DNA from: Carya illinoinensis
Lineage: Eukaryota; Streptophyta; Magnoliopsida; Fagales; Juglandaceae
DNA length: 64,000 nucleotides
Direction of reading: 5' to 3'
NCBI RefSeq assembly: GCF_018687715.1
Contig: NC_056755.1
Location: forward strand, 10,303,501-10,367,500
Shown one piece after another: positions 22,898 to 34,114 of the stretch; within the stretch, counting starts at the first letter, position 1; every line of letters starts with the position of its first letter. A model generated the notes under the pieces. The model did not search any database, was not told where the DNA came from, and saw only the letters and a list, made by a program, of their open reading frames with translations. The position numbers were made by a program, and so were the translations under genes.

Positions 22898-24360
22898 CTA
22901 GGAAATCCATTTTCTGTGGCCCTTAACCTCAGAATCACCCCAAAAGAATGAACTCAAAAGCTTATTCAGATTAAGAATCGCCACTTTGGGTACATCTAAC
23001 ACAGCAAGAAGATGGGTGGCCATACTAGATAAAACATGACGTAAAAGAATAGTTCTACCACCAGCAGATAGCATTTTCATCTTCCAACCTGCAATCTTCT
23101 TTTTTACTTTGCCCAATAAATCGCTAAAGTCACTGGCCTTCAGCCTACCATCCACAATAGGAGCCCTCAAGTACTTAAAAGGAAATAGACCCTCTCAAAA
23201 CCTGATAAGGTTAAGAAGTGAATTTTTCCTAGATATAGGAATTCTTTTAGAAAATAATATGGCACTCTTTTCTTTATTAAGAACTTGACCAGTCCAAAGC
23301 TCATAAGTGTTCAAAACCTCCATCAAATCTCTCATCGATTTCTTGCTACCATTAGCAAAAATAACAATATCGTCAGCATACATGAGATGAGAGATAATAG
23401 GAGTCCCTCTTGAGTGAAAGTACCAATTTTACCTTCCTCAAAGGATTTCTTAATAAGACAAGAAAAAACCTCTTGCATTATAATGAATAAATAAGAAGAA
23501 AGAGGGTCACCTTGCCTTAAGCCCCTCTCTCCTTTAAAAAATCCTAGAGGAGTAACATTCATCATGACCGAGTACCACGGCGAAGATATACAAGCCTTCA
23601 CCAAATCACAAACATTAGAAGAAAAACCAAAATTAGTCAAAACATGTAAAATGAAATTCCAATCTACTCGATCATAAGCCTTAGACATATCAAGCTTAAC
23701 CAAGACATTACCCTCAATCGACTTAATTCTTGTGACTAGAATGAACCATTTCCTGAGTCAAACTAATATTCTCAAAAATACTGCGACCCAGGATAAAGGC
23801 CCCCTATTCTTTTGAAATAATTTTAGAAAGCAAGCTAGTCATACGATTTACAATAATCTTAGAACAGATCTTATAAACCACAGAACAAAGGCTTATAGGC
23901 CGAAATTTATCAAAACGAGAAGGCTTGTCCACTTTAGGAATTAAAACAATGTAAGAAGCAGTGTAGCTTTTTGGAAGCATATGAGTATGGAAAAACTCAA
24001 CAATAGCTTCAAAAACATTATCTTTAACAAAATCCCAATAGACTCTAAAAAAAGGGGAACGTAAACCATCCGACTGTGGGCTACTATTAATAGGAATAGT
24101 AAAAAGAGCATCCTTGATTTCCTCTATGGAGGGAGCTCTACCGATCGCCAAATTATCCTCATTAGAAACAGTAGGGGAAATTAGCTCACTTAAATTAGGC
24201 AAAACACGAGAACTATTATGGCCCAAAAATTGATGAAAATAATTAACAGCAGCTTGATGAATGTCCAGATGAGTGTTTAGAATAGTACCATCTGACAAAC
24301 ACATGTCCTGCACTCTCTTATGATACTTGGCATTCAAGTGAACATGAAAGCATTTAGAAT
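22898..24360 (-). pseudogene. LINE reverse transcriptase (ORF2)
   Basis: Read from 24337 down: VLPNLSELISPTVS, IEEIKDALFTIPINSSPQSDG, YTASYIVLIPKVDKPSRFDKFRPISLCSVVYKICSKIIVNRM, then in another frame from 23703 VKLDMSKAYDRVDW (catalytic Asp), GERGLRQGDPLSSYLFI, then MYADDIVIFANGS (the YADD catalytic pair) from 23383, and SGLL-type segments with KKIAGWKMKMLSAGGRTILLRHVLSSM to 22898. Frame changes near 23720, 23380-23400 and stops show that it is inactive. Confidence 0.9.
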
Positions 24361-24639
24361 TCTAATCCCGAAATGTTTGGCAGTTTACTTCTTTATTTAT
24401 GTATTTATTTTTGGTGTGTTTATTGGGATTTTTCTATTTTTTGTAAAAATCTGTTATTTTCAAATTACAGCTATTACAGCTTGGCTTGATGATTGATTTA
24501 GACATTCTTGAGTTTTGCTAATTTTCAATTGAACATCACAATCATTTTTCTCTATGTTTTCGAGCAACTTTTGTCTTCTATGTGTTGGTCACATATTGGA
24601 ACTATCTACCAGAATTAACCTAAATTCTATCCGACATCA

Positions 24640-25193
24640 ATTTCTCTCATTTTCTCCCTTTCTATTTTGTCGCCATTGAGAAAGCCACCGTCGTCATCAT
24701 CTTTTATGCCTCAGCACCGTATGCCACCAATAGCTCCTCCACCTCCCTTTCTCATTTGTTTCCCTACACCAAACACCCATCCCCCATCTCTCACTTGTGT
24801 TCATTGTCATTCTGTCCAAACAACGCACACACACATGACCACTTAGAGGACTACCACATCACCCACTAACAGGAATGACCATGACCAGTAAGCAGAGCTC
24901 GGAATGCCTAGATCACCAAGAAATTTCTCCTTCCTGTTGTAAGTTATTTTGTGTGACCTTGAAAATGACTTTGACGGAATTGCAAAATTGTGTTATGTGT
25001 GGCCGTGTGAAGTGCTAGGATGTTTTGTAGATTTGTGACATACTAGTTCATCATATAACTATTTTTTGAATGTTTGTCATTCGTAACGCTCTTAGGTTGA
25101 CTTCGATGCCTCTCTGCTAGTGGAGGCTAGAGGATGCTTAGCCACGAATATGACAAGCGTAGAACTGGGCATCGTTTATTATAAAGCCAAATG
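24640..25193. other. non-coding continuation of the pyrimidine-rich segment
   Basis: C/T-rich leader-like sequence to about 24950 resumes the segment interrupted at 14474. GTAAG after CCTGTT at 24936-24940 could be a splice donor, but no coding sequence is recognised on either side. Confidence 0.4.
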
Positions 25194-25774
25194 TAGGGGT
25201 GTAAAAAAGAACCGAAAAATCGGTTGAACTGAATTGGACCGAACCAGTGGGATTGATCTGGTTTATAAATTGTCTGGTGAAGTACCAGTTCTTAGGAATC
25301 GAAACCGATCCTAAACCGGTGCAATACTGGTTTTTATATTCTGAAAATCGATTTAAACCAATCCAGACCAATATATATACATATATATTTAATATTTTTT
25401 ATATTATATATAATATTTTGTATTATATTATATATATTTTATGCTAAATTGCTAATTAATATAACATGAAATTCTAATTTTGTTATTCAAGTATATTAAT
25501 CTTATAACATAAAATTAATATTAAGTTATTGATATAAACTTCCTTTTGATATATATATATTCATATATATATAATGTACTTATACTATAATATAAATAGA
25601 CTAATATTTTAGTATATGTAAACATTATATTATTACTAACATAGATAATCCATAAAATCGGAAAAATCAAACTGAAACTAAAAAAATTGAAAGTTTCAAT
25701 TTCGATAGTGAATCGGTCCAGTATTAATTCTTAAATTTTTAAAATCAGACCAAACTGAATTGGTTGCACCCCTA
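25194..25774. mobile_element. hAT-like MITE
   Basis: Ends are TAGGGGTGTAA (25194) and TTGCACCCCTA (ending 25774), an 11-bp imperfect TIR. Flanking octamers GCCAAATG and GTCACATA agree at five of eight positions, weak support for a target duplication. Internal halves are also partly inverted: ACCGAAAAATCGG on the left and GAATCGGTCCAG on the right. The centre is very AT-rich. Confidence 0.65.
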
Positions 25775-26399
25775 GTCACATACACGGTCATTACTCGTGT
25801 TGTATTGAAGGGACCCAAATTGTGTGAATGGTCTATAGGGGAGACAATGGTCCATACCTTAATAAAATGGCTATTTTCAAAACAAACAAAAAAAAATGAG
25901 CTTTGTTGGTGTGAAAGACTTGCATGAAAATTTTGGAGAATGACTTGAGTTTGGTTAATTGAAAAATGTCAAATATTATATTTCCCTAGATATTGCTTTA
26001 CTTGCATAATTCTATTTTCCACTTGCTTGCTTTTTTTAGACATAGACTTAGTTGCACTTACTAAAATTTTGCAAAAACTCACCATGCTTACCTAGAGTCC
26101 TGCCTACTCCTCAGAATCATAGATTTTGATGTAGATGATGATTACATAGATAGGTACAAGCATGCAGGTCTGGCTCCACTAGAAGAGTGAAGATCGAGGT
26201 TATTCCTCATTTATAATTAAGTGTTGTTTTTTACTCTTTGGAACTAGATTGGAAAGCTATAATATTCTGTTGTTTATAGGTTAAGACAAGTGACTTATGG
26301 ATAATTTGTGGTGATGTAATTTAAATGTATTTTGTTACTATAATATTCCGCTTGGGATCAAACGGATTTCTGAAGCGTTGGAACATGCAACACATGGTT
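25775..26399. other. non-coding spacer
   Basis: AT-rich with no recognised feature. Sequence near 26100-26200 (GATGTAGATGATGATTACATAG) resembles the internal end of LARD-like elements but cannot be assigned. Confidence 0.3.
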
Positions 26400-26999
26400 A
26401 CCTACCCCCGTTCATAACATATAAGATGCAATATTCCTAACATGCATCTCGCATTATGCAATATTCGTAGCGGATAATTTTTTTTTTTTAGCAATACTAT
26501 GCACCAAACTTATAATATCCCAAATAGTTAAATCGTAATCCAAGCATACTTAACAAAATAAACATCCACGATTTCAGTACGAGTCTCAGAATACAATAAT
26601 CTCAAAAACATGGGAGACCAGACTCCATATTTACATTGTCAAAATACACTATTGAGGAAGTTCGTCAAGTAACTCATGTAACTCGACTAATGAGACCAGA
26701 ATACTGTCCAAAAACTAACTATGGAAGTTGTAAGCTCCAGGTCGTATCTGCAGTGTCTAGTCAACCTCCTCTAGTCTACCAGTGTCTGCTCCCTGCTTTG
26801 ATTCTGACACATCGCCTACCATTCAGGAGGAATGGTAGTTGGGACTACCACGGTGAGATTTGATTACAAATCTCAGTAAGTTAACAGGTTACTCCTACAC
26901 AGGTTAATGATACATGCATGACAGTAAAAACATGAATGCATAATTAAAGTTGTAAGTAAGCATAATATAACTTGATATAAAGCATGGCATAACTGACAT

Positions 27000-27510
27000 A
27001 ACCTGAACTGAAATGTGAACCGAACTTAACTTGACATGACATGAACTTAAATTTAAAACATAACATGGACTAGCAACATAATAAGAACGTGAACTTGAAA
27101 CAAAACATGGACTTGAAACATAGCATGAACGTGAACGTACATAACATAAACATGAACTTGAACTTCACATAAACCTGCGCATAACATGACATAAACGTGA
27201 ACTTGAGACATAATGTGAACGTGAACTTGAACATAACATATACGTGAACATAACATGATATAAACATGAACTTGAAACATAACATGAATATGAACATAAC
27301 ATAACATGAACATGAGCTTGAACATAACATAAACGTGAACATAACATGATATGAACATGAACTTGAAACTTAACGTGAACATAACATAACATAACATGAA
27401 AGCTTGAACATAACATAAACGTGAACATAACATGATATGAATATGAACTTGAAACTTAACGCAAACATGAATATAACATATACATGAACATAACATAACA
27501 TAACATAACA
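27000..27510. repeat. low-complexity tandem array around AACATGAACTTGAA
   Basis: Short units built from ACATAACATGAACTTGAA, ACATAAACGTGAAC and TAACATAACATAAC alternate for about 500 bp. Copies vary, so there is no single period. Long frames on the minus strand are by-products of this composition. Confidence 0.85.
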
Positions 27511-27512
27511 AC

Positions 27513-28010
27513 AGATTATACTCATTCACCGTAGTACTTGGTAGCACATAGCCTTGACCGCAGTACCAGACAACGCATATCATCCTTCTGTGATACGGTA
27601 GATTATACTCCTTCATCATAATACTCGGCAGCGCATAGCCTTGATCATAGTACCAGGTAACGCGTATTATCCTTGACCGTAACATAAGTTAACATAATGG
27701 TAGATTATACTCCTTCACCGTAGTACTTGGCAACGCATAGCCTTGACCACAGTACTAGGCAGCGCGTATTATCCTTGACTATAACATAACTTAACATAAC
27801 GGTAGATTATACTCCACCGTAGTACTCGGCAGTGCATAGCCTTGACCGCAGTACCAGGCAGCGTGTATTATCCTTGACCATAACATAACTTAACTGATTT
27901 AACCATCTATAGTACGGTAGATTATACTCTTTCACCTTAGTACTCGGCAGCGCATAGTCTTAACCGCAATACCAGGCAGCGTGTATCATCCTTGATCGTA
28001 GTACAAATTA
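27513..28010. repeat. tandem array of five units of about 87-116 bp
   Basis: Units start at AGATTATACTC near 27513, 27600, 27702, 27804 and 27919. Each contains two related sub-repeats, one with GTAGTACTCGGCAGCGCATAG and the other with CAGTACCAGGCAGCGCGTAT, each followed by CCTTGAC. So there is a roughly 35-bp substructure inside a roughly 100-bp unit. Confidence 0.88.
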
Positions 28011-29281
28011 ACTGATAACTGAAACTTAATTGTTCTCAAAATACACAACTGTATTCGAGATGAAACGGACTGAAATACAAAAGAACAGAAGTCCCGACGT
28101 CATATAACATGACTTGAACGTAACTTGAGAGATATGACTTACTTGAGATAGAAATATTTTGTAGTATGACATAATATGTAACAGACAATATTTCATAACA
28201 TGTAACAGTGAATATTACATGACATGGCATACATGTAATAGATGGCATAACATAATATGACATATAACAATACGTGACATAATAGATTGTGTAACAGATA
28301 AGCATTCGTGATAAAATAATCATGCGTAATAGATAAACATGTAATGACGTGGCGTGGCATGGCATATATGATAACATACATACATAAATTATAATTCCCT
28401 TACCCATCATACATACACAGTAAACTGATAGTAAGTTAGAAGCTAACTTACCTCAATCGTCGCATTCTACGAGAATAAAGTGCGAAACATGAGAAACTGT
28501 AAGAGGATATTCTAAAAGTTAGAAATTTAATTACTAAAAATTAGAAACATGAAAACAAGCTAACTTAGAGTAAAATTACCATTTTACCCTCTACATGTAG
28601 GAAAATGACCATTTTACCCCTAACTTGAAGATTATACATCCTAACTCCAAAAATTTTCAAAATTTACATTCTTCATGTAAGTTTTGTCCTAAACTCAAAT
28701 ATCAACTAAGAAAAATTTTAAACAAATTACAACTATGGAAAACACACTATGGCCGAAACATCTATAGGCCATTTCTCTTGTTTTTTGTGGCAATTCCTTC
28801 CAATTTCAAAACTCATGCTTAAACCAAAATTTTGCAACAAAGATCTTCCTATCCTAAGTTTAAAACCATACTTAAAACATCCATTTACAGAAAGCTAATA
28901 ATCAACACCAAATATTTTATAAAAAGATCCAAACCCTTGAATCACATGCTTTGATCCTAAATCAAAACATCTCCAAAAATTCCAAAAAATCAAATCTTAC
29001 TTCTAACATATTCATAACATCATCCTAAGATCAAACATGCTTTAAATCATCAAACTAAAGTCACCAAAATCACAAAATAACACTTGAAATTTTTGGTTTT
29101 ACACTTAGTCCAAAAACAAAAACTTTTTTCTTAACTAGCTTTTTGATCAATCTCTTGATTCATGGCTTAAAAAGATGCAATCTTCAAACTAAAACATCAC
29201 ATGGTTTAAAAATGTTTCCTAAAGAAGATCCAACCATCAAAATTAAAATCACATGTCTAAAACTCAATAAAACATGGATCT
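28011..29281. other. non-coding part of the LARD-like element
   Basis: 28011-28400 is low-complexity with ATAACATG-type words; 28430-28452 holds AAGTTAGAAGCTAACTTAC, a near-palindromic block shared with 16290-16312; the remainder is A-rich and featureless up to the copia insertion. Confidence 0.5.
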
Positions 29282-29695
29282 TGTTGTGAAAACGATGACA
29301 ATAAAGGGAAAAAGTAAATACGAAAGAGAAATCAATCACACACTATACAAAGATTTACGTGGTTCAAAAAATTGCCTACGTCCATGGGAGATGCAGATGA
29401 TTTTTATTACTGAGGAATCACAATACAATGGTGGGGCAATTATTGTTCTCACACTGTACGGCCATATGCTGTAAAATAACATATTTATAGTCAAACGGTG
29501 GAAAAAACCCTAAATCCGTGTAAAAGTAATGTTCGCTCGAGCGGCATGTCGAGTGCATGTCGAGCGAACCTCTTTCCCGCAACTGCTCGAGCTCATTGTC
29601 GAGTTGTCTTCGAGCGTACCTCTCTGACTTGCCTCTCCTCGAGAGGCCAATGCCTCCGCTCGAGCGATGTGGACTAGACTCCACAGTACTCAACA
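29282..29695 (-). repeat. 3' LTR of the Tork-like element (414 bp)
   Basis: It aligns throughout with 33729-34114, differing at visible scattered positions and small indels. It contains eight TCGAG motifs in 29535-29668, and on the minus strand a CTATAAATATG TATA-like box near 29478-29490. Confidence 0.92.
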
Positions 29696-29712
29696 ATTCT
29701 CCCACTTGGAGA
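29696..29712 (-). promoter_or_regulatory. polypurine tract of the Tork-like element
   Basis: On the minus strand AAGTGGGAGAAT lies directly upstream of the 3' LTR start TGTTGAG. This purine-rich run is the expected plus-strand primer. Confidence 0.85.
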
Positions 29713-29879
29713 CTGGTACACTCACTGTATCACCCTCTTTCTCAAACATGATATCCTCCACCTCTACAACTCATTGCCCCTATCTTCACGCTAGAAGACC
29801 AACTGAAGTTGTGCACAACTTCAATTTCTCAAGTGTAACACCCTTTGTCAACATATCAGCAGGTTTCTTACTTCCACAA

Positions 29880-30455
29880 ATCTTCTCAAATAACAATTGT
29901 CCGTCATCTAACAATGATCATATAAAGTGATACCTGATCTGAATGTGCTTGGTCCTAGAATGAAATGCTAGATTGTTGGCAAGGAATATGGCACTCTGAC
30001 TATCACTGTAAAGAGTGTCTTTCTGATTCTTTTTACCCAATTCCTCCAAGAAGCTCTGTAGCCATATCATCTCCTTTTTAACCTCTGACACTGCAATGTA
30101 CTCAACTTCTGTAGTAGACAAAGAAACTATTTTTCTGTAGATTAGAACCCCATGACACTGCAGTACCACCAAGAGTATAAACAAAGCCTGTGGTACTCTT
30201 TCTGCTATCAATATCTCCAGCTAAATCAGCATCAACATAGTCCTGCACCTCTAAGCTCTCTCCTGAGAAACACAAGCACGTTTCTGAGGAGCCTTTTAGG
30301 TACCTCAAAATCCATTTTACTGCTTCCCAATGTTGTTTTCCTAGGTTACTCATGTATCTACTCACAACTCTCACTGCATGGCCAATATCCGGTCTTATGC
30401 AAACCATAGCATACATAAGTGAACCAATAGTTGAGGCATAAGGAACCTTACTCAT
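29880..30455 (-). pseudogene. RNase H of the Tork-like element
   Basis: From 30455: YASTIGSLMYAMVCIRPDIGHAV, RYMSNLGKQHWEAVKWILRYLKGS, DYVDADLAGDIDSRKSTTGFVYTLGGTAVSW, the standard copia RT-RNase H tail. Around 30110-30140 the frame changes and KIVSLSTTEVEYIAVSEVKKEMIWLQSFLEELG and SDSQSAIFLANN continue from 30211 to 29918. The catalytic acids (DAD, Glu of TEVEY, DSQSA) are kept. A remnant ADMLTKGV follows near 29830-29870. Confidence 0.88.
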
Positions 30456-31235
30456 GTAATCTTGTTCCTCCTCTAACTCAGGTGACTAATTCTTGCTGAG
30501 TCTAAAGTGATTGCCCAAGGGTGTGCCAATTGGTTTGGCCTTGTCCATATTGAACCTGCTGAGTACCTTTTTCACATACTCAGTCTGCGAGAGTCTCAAC
30601 ATACCTCTAACTCTATCTCTGACAATTCTCATGCCAAGAATTTGATTTGCAGCTCCCAAATCCTTCATTGCAAAGTGCTCTGACATCTGCTTCTTCAGAT
30701 TATTGATCTCATCAATACTAACCCATACAATAAGCATGTCATCCACATACAACAACAGAATAATGTAAGAATTGTCAAGGTGCCTAACATAGCAACAATG
30801 ATCTGCTAGACATCTAATGTACCCTACACTGTACATGAAGTTATCAAATTTCTTGTACCACTGTCTAGGAGCTTGCTTCGGGCCATACAAGCTCTTCTTC
30901 AGTCTGCAAACTAAACTAAACTTTCCCTGTACTACAAACCTCTCAGGCCAGTGCATGTAGATGTCTTCTTCAAGGTCTCTATGAAGAAAATTTGTCTTCA
31001 CATCTAACTTCTCAATAAATAAATCTTCAGTAGCAACTATAGACAGTACCATCCTGATGGTTGTGATTTTCACCACAAGAGAAAAGATCTCAGAGTAATC
31101 AATACCTTGCTTCTGCTAAAAGCCTTTTACAACAAGTCTAGCCTTATACCTCTTATTGCCATCATGCTCAGTTTTCACCCGGTACACCCACTTGTTGTGT
31201 AATGCCTTCTTCCCTGATGGAAGTTCTGTCAACTC
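30456..31235 (-). pseudogene. reverse transcriptase of the Tork-like element
   Basis: Minus-strand reading shows NKWVYRVKTEHDGNKRYKARLV, then a stop where Gln is usual, then GIDYSEIF, TIRMVLSIVATEDLFIEKLDVKTNFLHRDLEEDIYM (first catalytic Asp), LKKSLYGPKQAPRQWYKKFDNF, LLLYVDDMLIV (YVDD catalytic pair), MKDLGAANQILGM and YVKKVLSRFNM. From 31076 to 30486 it is open. A stop near 30484 separates it from RNase H in the same frame. It has the complete catalytic triad although the frame is broken elsewhere. Confidence 0.93.
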
Positions 31236-32290
31236 CTATGTCTGATTCCCTAATAGAGAATCCATCTCATCTTTCATAGCTAGCTCCCACTTGCTAGAAT
31301 TTTCATCTTGCAAGGTTTCTTCGTAATTCTGCAGTTCTCCACCATCTGTCAATAGAATATAATTCAAGGTAGGTGAGAAACACTGTGGAGGACGTATAGT
31401 CCTAACTGCCTTGTGAACTGCAGCTTTAGGAGTGGACGACTCTGAAACTAACTGCGAAATAATAGGAATGGGTGCACTAGACCCACTCTCCCCGTCACTC
31501 ACATTTATACACTGCACTGTGACCTCTAGTAGGTCATCCACTCTTACGAATTCGGACTCCTGAGGAGCTGCTTCAGAAGCTGTACTAGACTTATCCTTGT
31601 ACACAATCTTCTCATTGAAAATCACATTCCTGCTTCTTATGATCTTCTGACCCTGATCATCCCAAAAACGATAGCCAAATGCCTCGTCTCCATAGCCAAT
31701 GAAATAACATTTCTTTAACTTAGCCTCAAGTTTACTACGGGCATCAGAATCAATAAGAACATAAGAAAGACAGCCAAAAGTTTTAAGGTGGGAAAATTTG
31801 ACCTCTTTCCCGCTCCAAAACTCCTCAGGCAATCCACAATCTAATGGAACTAATAGCCCTCTATTTATCAAGTATACGGCAGTGCTGACTGGATCTGCCC
31901 AAAAAGTAGGTTGTAGTCCAGCATGCAACCTCATACTTCTAGCATGCTCATTTATAGTTCTGTTCATACCTCAACAACTCCATTTTGTTGTGGTGTCCCA
32001 GGAATGGTCTTCTCCATTCTGATACCCAAAGCTGCACAATACTCCTTAAACCCACCATCAATATACTCACCACCATTATCAAATCTCAAACATTTCAGTG
32101 ATAAACCTGTCTCTATCTCAACCATGGTCTTACAAATTTTGAACACATTAAATACATTAGATTTATGCTTCAAAAAATAAACCCATACCTTCCTACTATG
32201 GTCATCAATGAACGTGACATAGTAACGAGAACCTCCAAGAGATGCCACTGGGGAAGGTCCCCACACATCTGTGTACACTAGATCCAATTT
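31236..32290 (-). pseudogene. integrase of the Tork-like element
   Basis: MDLVYTDVWGPSPV (catalytic Asp), FIDDHSRKVWVYFLKHKS, LRFDNGGEYIDGGF (second Asp), TPQQNGVVE (catalytic Glu) run to 31964; there the frame shifts, and MNRTINEHARSMRLHAGL, FWADPVSTAVYLINRG, HLKTFGCLSYV, RSKLEAKLKKCYFIGYG and YRFWDDQGQKIIRSRNVIFNE continue from 31967 to 31236. All three DDE residues are visible. The zinc finger portion lies just upstream (32300-32480) in degraded form with CRLGH and CESCIMGK. Confidence 0.92.
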
Positions 32291-32930
32291 TCATATCTTA
32301 GGCGTTATACCACTTTTCAAGAAACTAACCTTCTTTTGTTTCCCCATAATGCAACTCTCACACATACTGAGATCAACTGACTTCAATTCTGGTAGCTTGC
32401 CTCTAGACAGAAGTTCTTTCATACCCTTCTGACTTATATGGCCAAGCCTACAATGCTACAAATCTGTTGTGCTCTCTGCAACGGTAGTAGCAATAGTGTT
32501 AATCAAACCAGTAGTCATATAGAGTGTACCAATTTTCTTACCCCAAGCCAGTACCAATGCCCCTTTTGTGACCTTCTAGGTGCTATCTGAGAACACTACT
32601 GAATGACCACATTCATTGAGCTGCCCAACAGAAATGAGGTTCTTCTTTAACTCAGGAATGTGTCTGACCTTTTGCAAGGTCCATTTGTTCTTGTTAGGGA
32701 GTGCAATGTCAATGTCTCTCATCCCCACTATGTTCAAAGCCTCTCCATCAGCCAGATACACCTTCCCAAAATCACCTGCAACATAATTCAGCATTAGCTC
32801 CCGATGGGAAGATGTATGGAAGGAAGCCCCCGAATCCAGTATCCAGTCATCAACTAGACTATGAACTACAAGCAATAGTGCATCATGTACTTCTTCAGCT
32901 ACCACATTAACACTATCATTCTCGATCTTC
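32291..32930 (-). pseudogene. protease and GAG-pre-integrase of the Tork-like element
   Basis: From 32905: DDWILDSGASFHTSSHRELM, the copia protease active site D-S-G, then KVYLADGEALNIVG, HIPELKKNLISVGQL, and a stop at 32573-32575 where a Trp is usual. The GAG-pre-integrase segment (CRLGHISQKGMKEL, MCESCIMGKQKKVSF) follows in the same frame to about 32300 with two more stops. Confidence 0.88.
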
Positions 32931-33690
32931 TTAGGATTTTTACAGTTCTTCTTTATGTGGCCAACTTTGCCACAATTCCAGCAAGTTGCCTGCTAACCAA
33001 GTCTTGACTTGCTCTTGCCCCTGTGCTTTGAAATTGATCTTCCTCTGTTTAAGTTCCTGTCTTGTGATCTCCCTCGAGAATCAGTATTTAGAACTGAACT
33101 CGAACCCGAGGTCTCGCCTAAATCTTTCCTGCACACCTTCTCAACCAAAATCAGATCACGAATATCATCATATTTCAACTTAGAGTTATCGGCAGAATTA
33201 CTGACAATCATTCTCATGATTTCTCAGCTATTTGGCAATGAGGCCAATAATATCAGTGCATGTATCTCATCATCAAATTCAATTTCAACAGATGACAATT
33301 GATTTGTGATAGTATTAAAATCATTCAGATGTTGTACAACAGACGTACCATCTGCCATCTTTAAATTGAATAACATTTTCATCAAATGTACCTTGTTATT
33401 CGCTGACGGCTTTTCATACATACCTGACAAAGCCGCCATGAGATCTGCAGTCGTCTTCTCCTTGATGACGTTGTGTGCAATGGATCTCGACAGGGTTAAT
33501 CGAATAACCCCAGAACCTGTCGATCCAACAGGTTCCAATCAACCTCATCCATTTTTTCCGGTCGCTTTTCCAATAGTGGAAGATGAAGTTTCTTCCCATA
33601 GAGGTAGTCCTCTATCTGCATCCTCCAGTATCCAAAATCTATACCATCAAACTTCTCGATCCTCGATACCTTCACTTCGTCTCCAACCAT
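32931..33690 (-). pseudogene. gag (UBN2 type) and zinc knuckle of the Tork-like element
   Basis: The start is an ATG at 33690 with VSRIEKFDGIDFGYWRMQIEDYLYGKKLH; the frame changes near 33500-33540 and TTADLMAALSGMYEKPSANNKVHLMKMLFNLKMADG, VVQHLNDFNTITNQL and FDDEIHALILLASLP follow to 33224. A stop then precedes an Arg/Ser-rich linker (GRSQDRNLNRGRSIS). The CCHC knuckle CWNCGKVGHIKKNC is intact at 32942-32983. Gag would have formed the particle and bound element RNA. Confidence 0.9.
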
Positions 33691-33713
33691 TGTTTTCCCT
33701 CAGACTCTAACCT

Positions 33714-33726
33714 GGTTCTGATACCA
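33714..33726 (-). promoter_or_regulatory. primer-binding site of the Tork-like element
   Basis: On the minus strand TGGTATCAGAACC starts two bases after the 5' LTR end. It matches the tRNA-iMet-complementary TGGTATCAGAGC except near its end. This fixes the orientation. Confidence 0.92.
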
Positions 33727-33728
33727 AT

Positions 33729-34114
33729 TATTGTGAAAATGATGACAATAAAGTGAAAAAGTAAATATGAAAGAGAAATCAATCACACACGACACAAAGG
33801 TTTACGTGGTTCGGCAAATTGCTTATGTCCACGGGAGCTGCAGAGAATTTTTATTACTGAGGAATCACAATACAATGGTGAGGAGATTACTGTTCTCACA
33901 TTGTACAGCCATATGTTGTAATATTTATAGTTAAACGGCGGAAAAAACCCTAAATCCGTGTAAAAGCAATGTTCGCTCGAGCGGCATGTCGAGCACACAT
34001 CGAGCGAACCTCCTTCTCACAACTGCTTGAGCTCACTGTCAAACTGTCTTCGAGCGTACCTCTTTGACTTGCCTCCACTCGAGCGATGTGAACCAGACTC
34101 CACAGTACTCAACA
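33729..34114 (-). repeat. 5' LTR of the Tork-like element (386 bp)
   Basis: It aligns with the 3' LTR. It retains fewer TCGAG motifs (five or so) because several read TTGAG or TCAAA, consistent with CpG decay. The outer edge CAACA is at 34110-34114. Confidence 0.92.
33922..33930 (-). promoter_or_regulatory. TATA-like box in the Tork-like 5' LTR
   Basis: CTATAAATA on the minus strand, at the same position as in the other LTR, between the TCGAG-rich U3 part and the inner end. Position fits the RNA polymerase II promoter of the element. Confidence 0.6.

Larger units (their letters stand above)
21025..24375 (-). mobile_element. 5'-truncated L1-type LINE
   Basis: On the minus strand the order is RT, zinc-finger (zf-RVT) region and plant-type RNase H, ending in an A-rich tail (T run 21025-21032 on plus). 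ORF1 and endonuclease are missing because the element stops just upstream of the RT, a normal result of incomplete target-primed reverse transcription. The gypsy LTR sequence TTTTGGCCA (21016-21024) at the tail side and TTTGGCAG (24376-24383) at the other side look like a decayed target-site duplication. Confidence 0.88.
14475..24639 (+). mobile_element. Ty3/gypsy retrotransposon with nested insertions
   Basis: Two matching LTRs bracket gag, RNase H and integrase remnants. The left LTR is 14475-15121 (647 bp). The right runs 20649-24639 and measures about 640 bp once the LINE at 21025-24375 is removed. LTR ends are TGATG (left copy; TTATG in the right) and CATCA (both). Flanking pentamers CTTTC (14470-14474) and ATTTC (24640-24644) agree at four of five positions, consistent with a target duplication. 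Protease and most of RT are absent; a LARD-like insert occupies that position. Confidence 0.88.
20649..24639 (+). repeat. 3' LTR of the second gypsy element, split by a LINE
   Basis: The two halves are 20649-21024 and 24376-24639; joined they match the 5' LTR over its length. The start TTATG differs from the expected TGATG by one base. The end CATCA matches the left copy. Confidence 0.88.
29282..34114 (-). mobile_element. full-length Ty1/copia retrotransposon, Tork/Tnt1-like, minus strand
   Basis: Both LTRs, PBS, PPT and all protein domains are present in order gag, protease, integrase, RT, RNase H on the minus strand. LTRs begin TGTTG and end CAACA in their own orientation (one TG to TA change in the right copy's inner end). 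Flanking pentamers GATCT (29277-29281) and AATCT (34115-34119) agree at four of five. The integrase and RT resemble the Tnt1/Tork branch. Stops and three frame changes make it defective. It is inserted in a LARD-like element, so it is younger than its host. Confidence 0.93.

Noticed and set aside
27053..27685. 210-codon minus-strand frame rich in Cys, Tyr, Val and Met
   Set aside because: It is the translation of a low-complexity tandem repeat; three frames are open over the same stretch, which marks composition rather than a gene.
27513..28010. CRISPR-like repeat array
   Set aside because: Units are about 100 bp, tandem and without unique spacers, and the sequence is plant nuclear.
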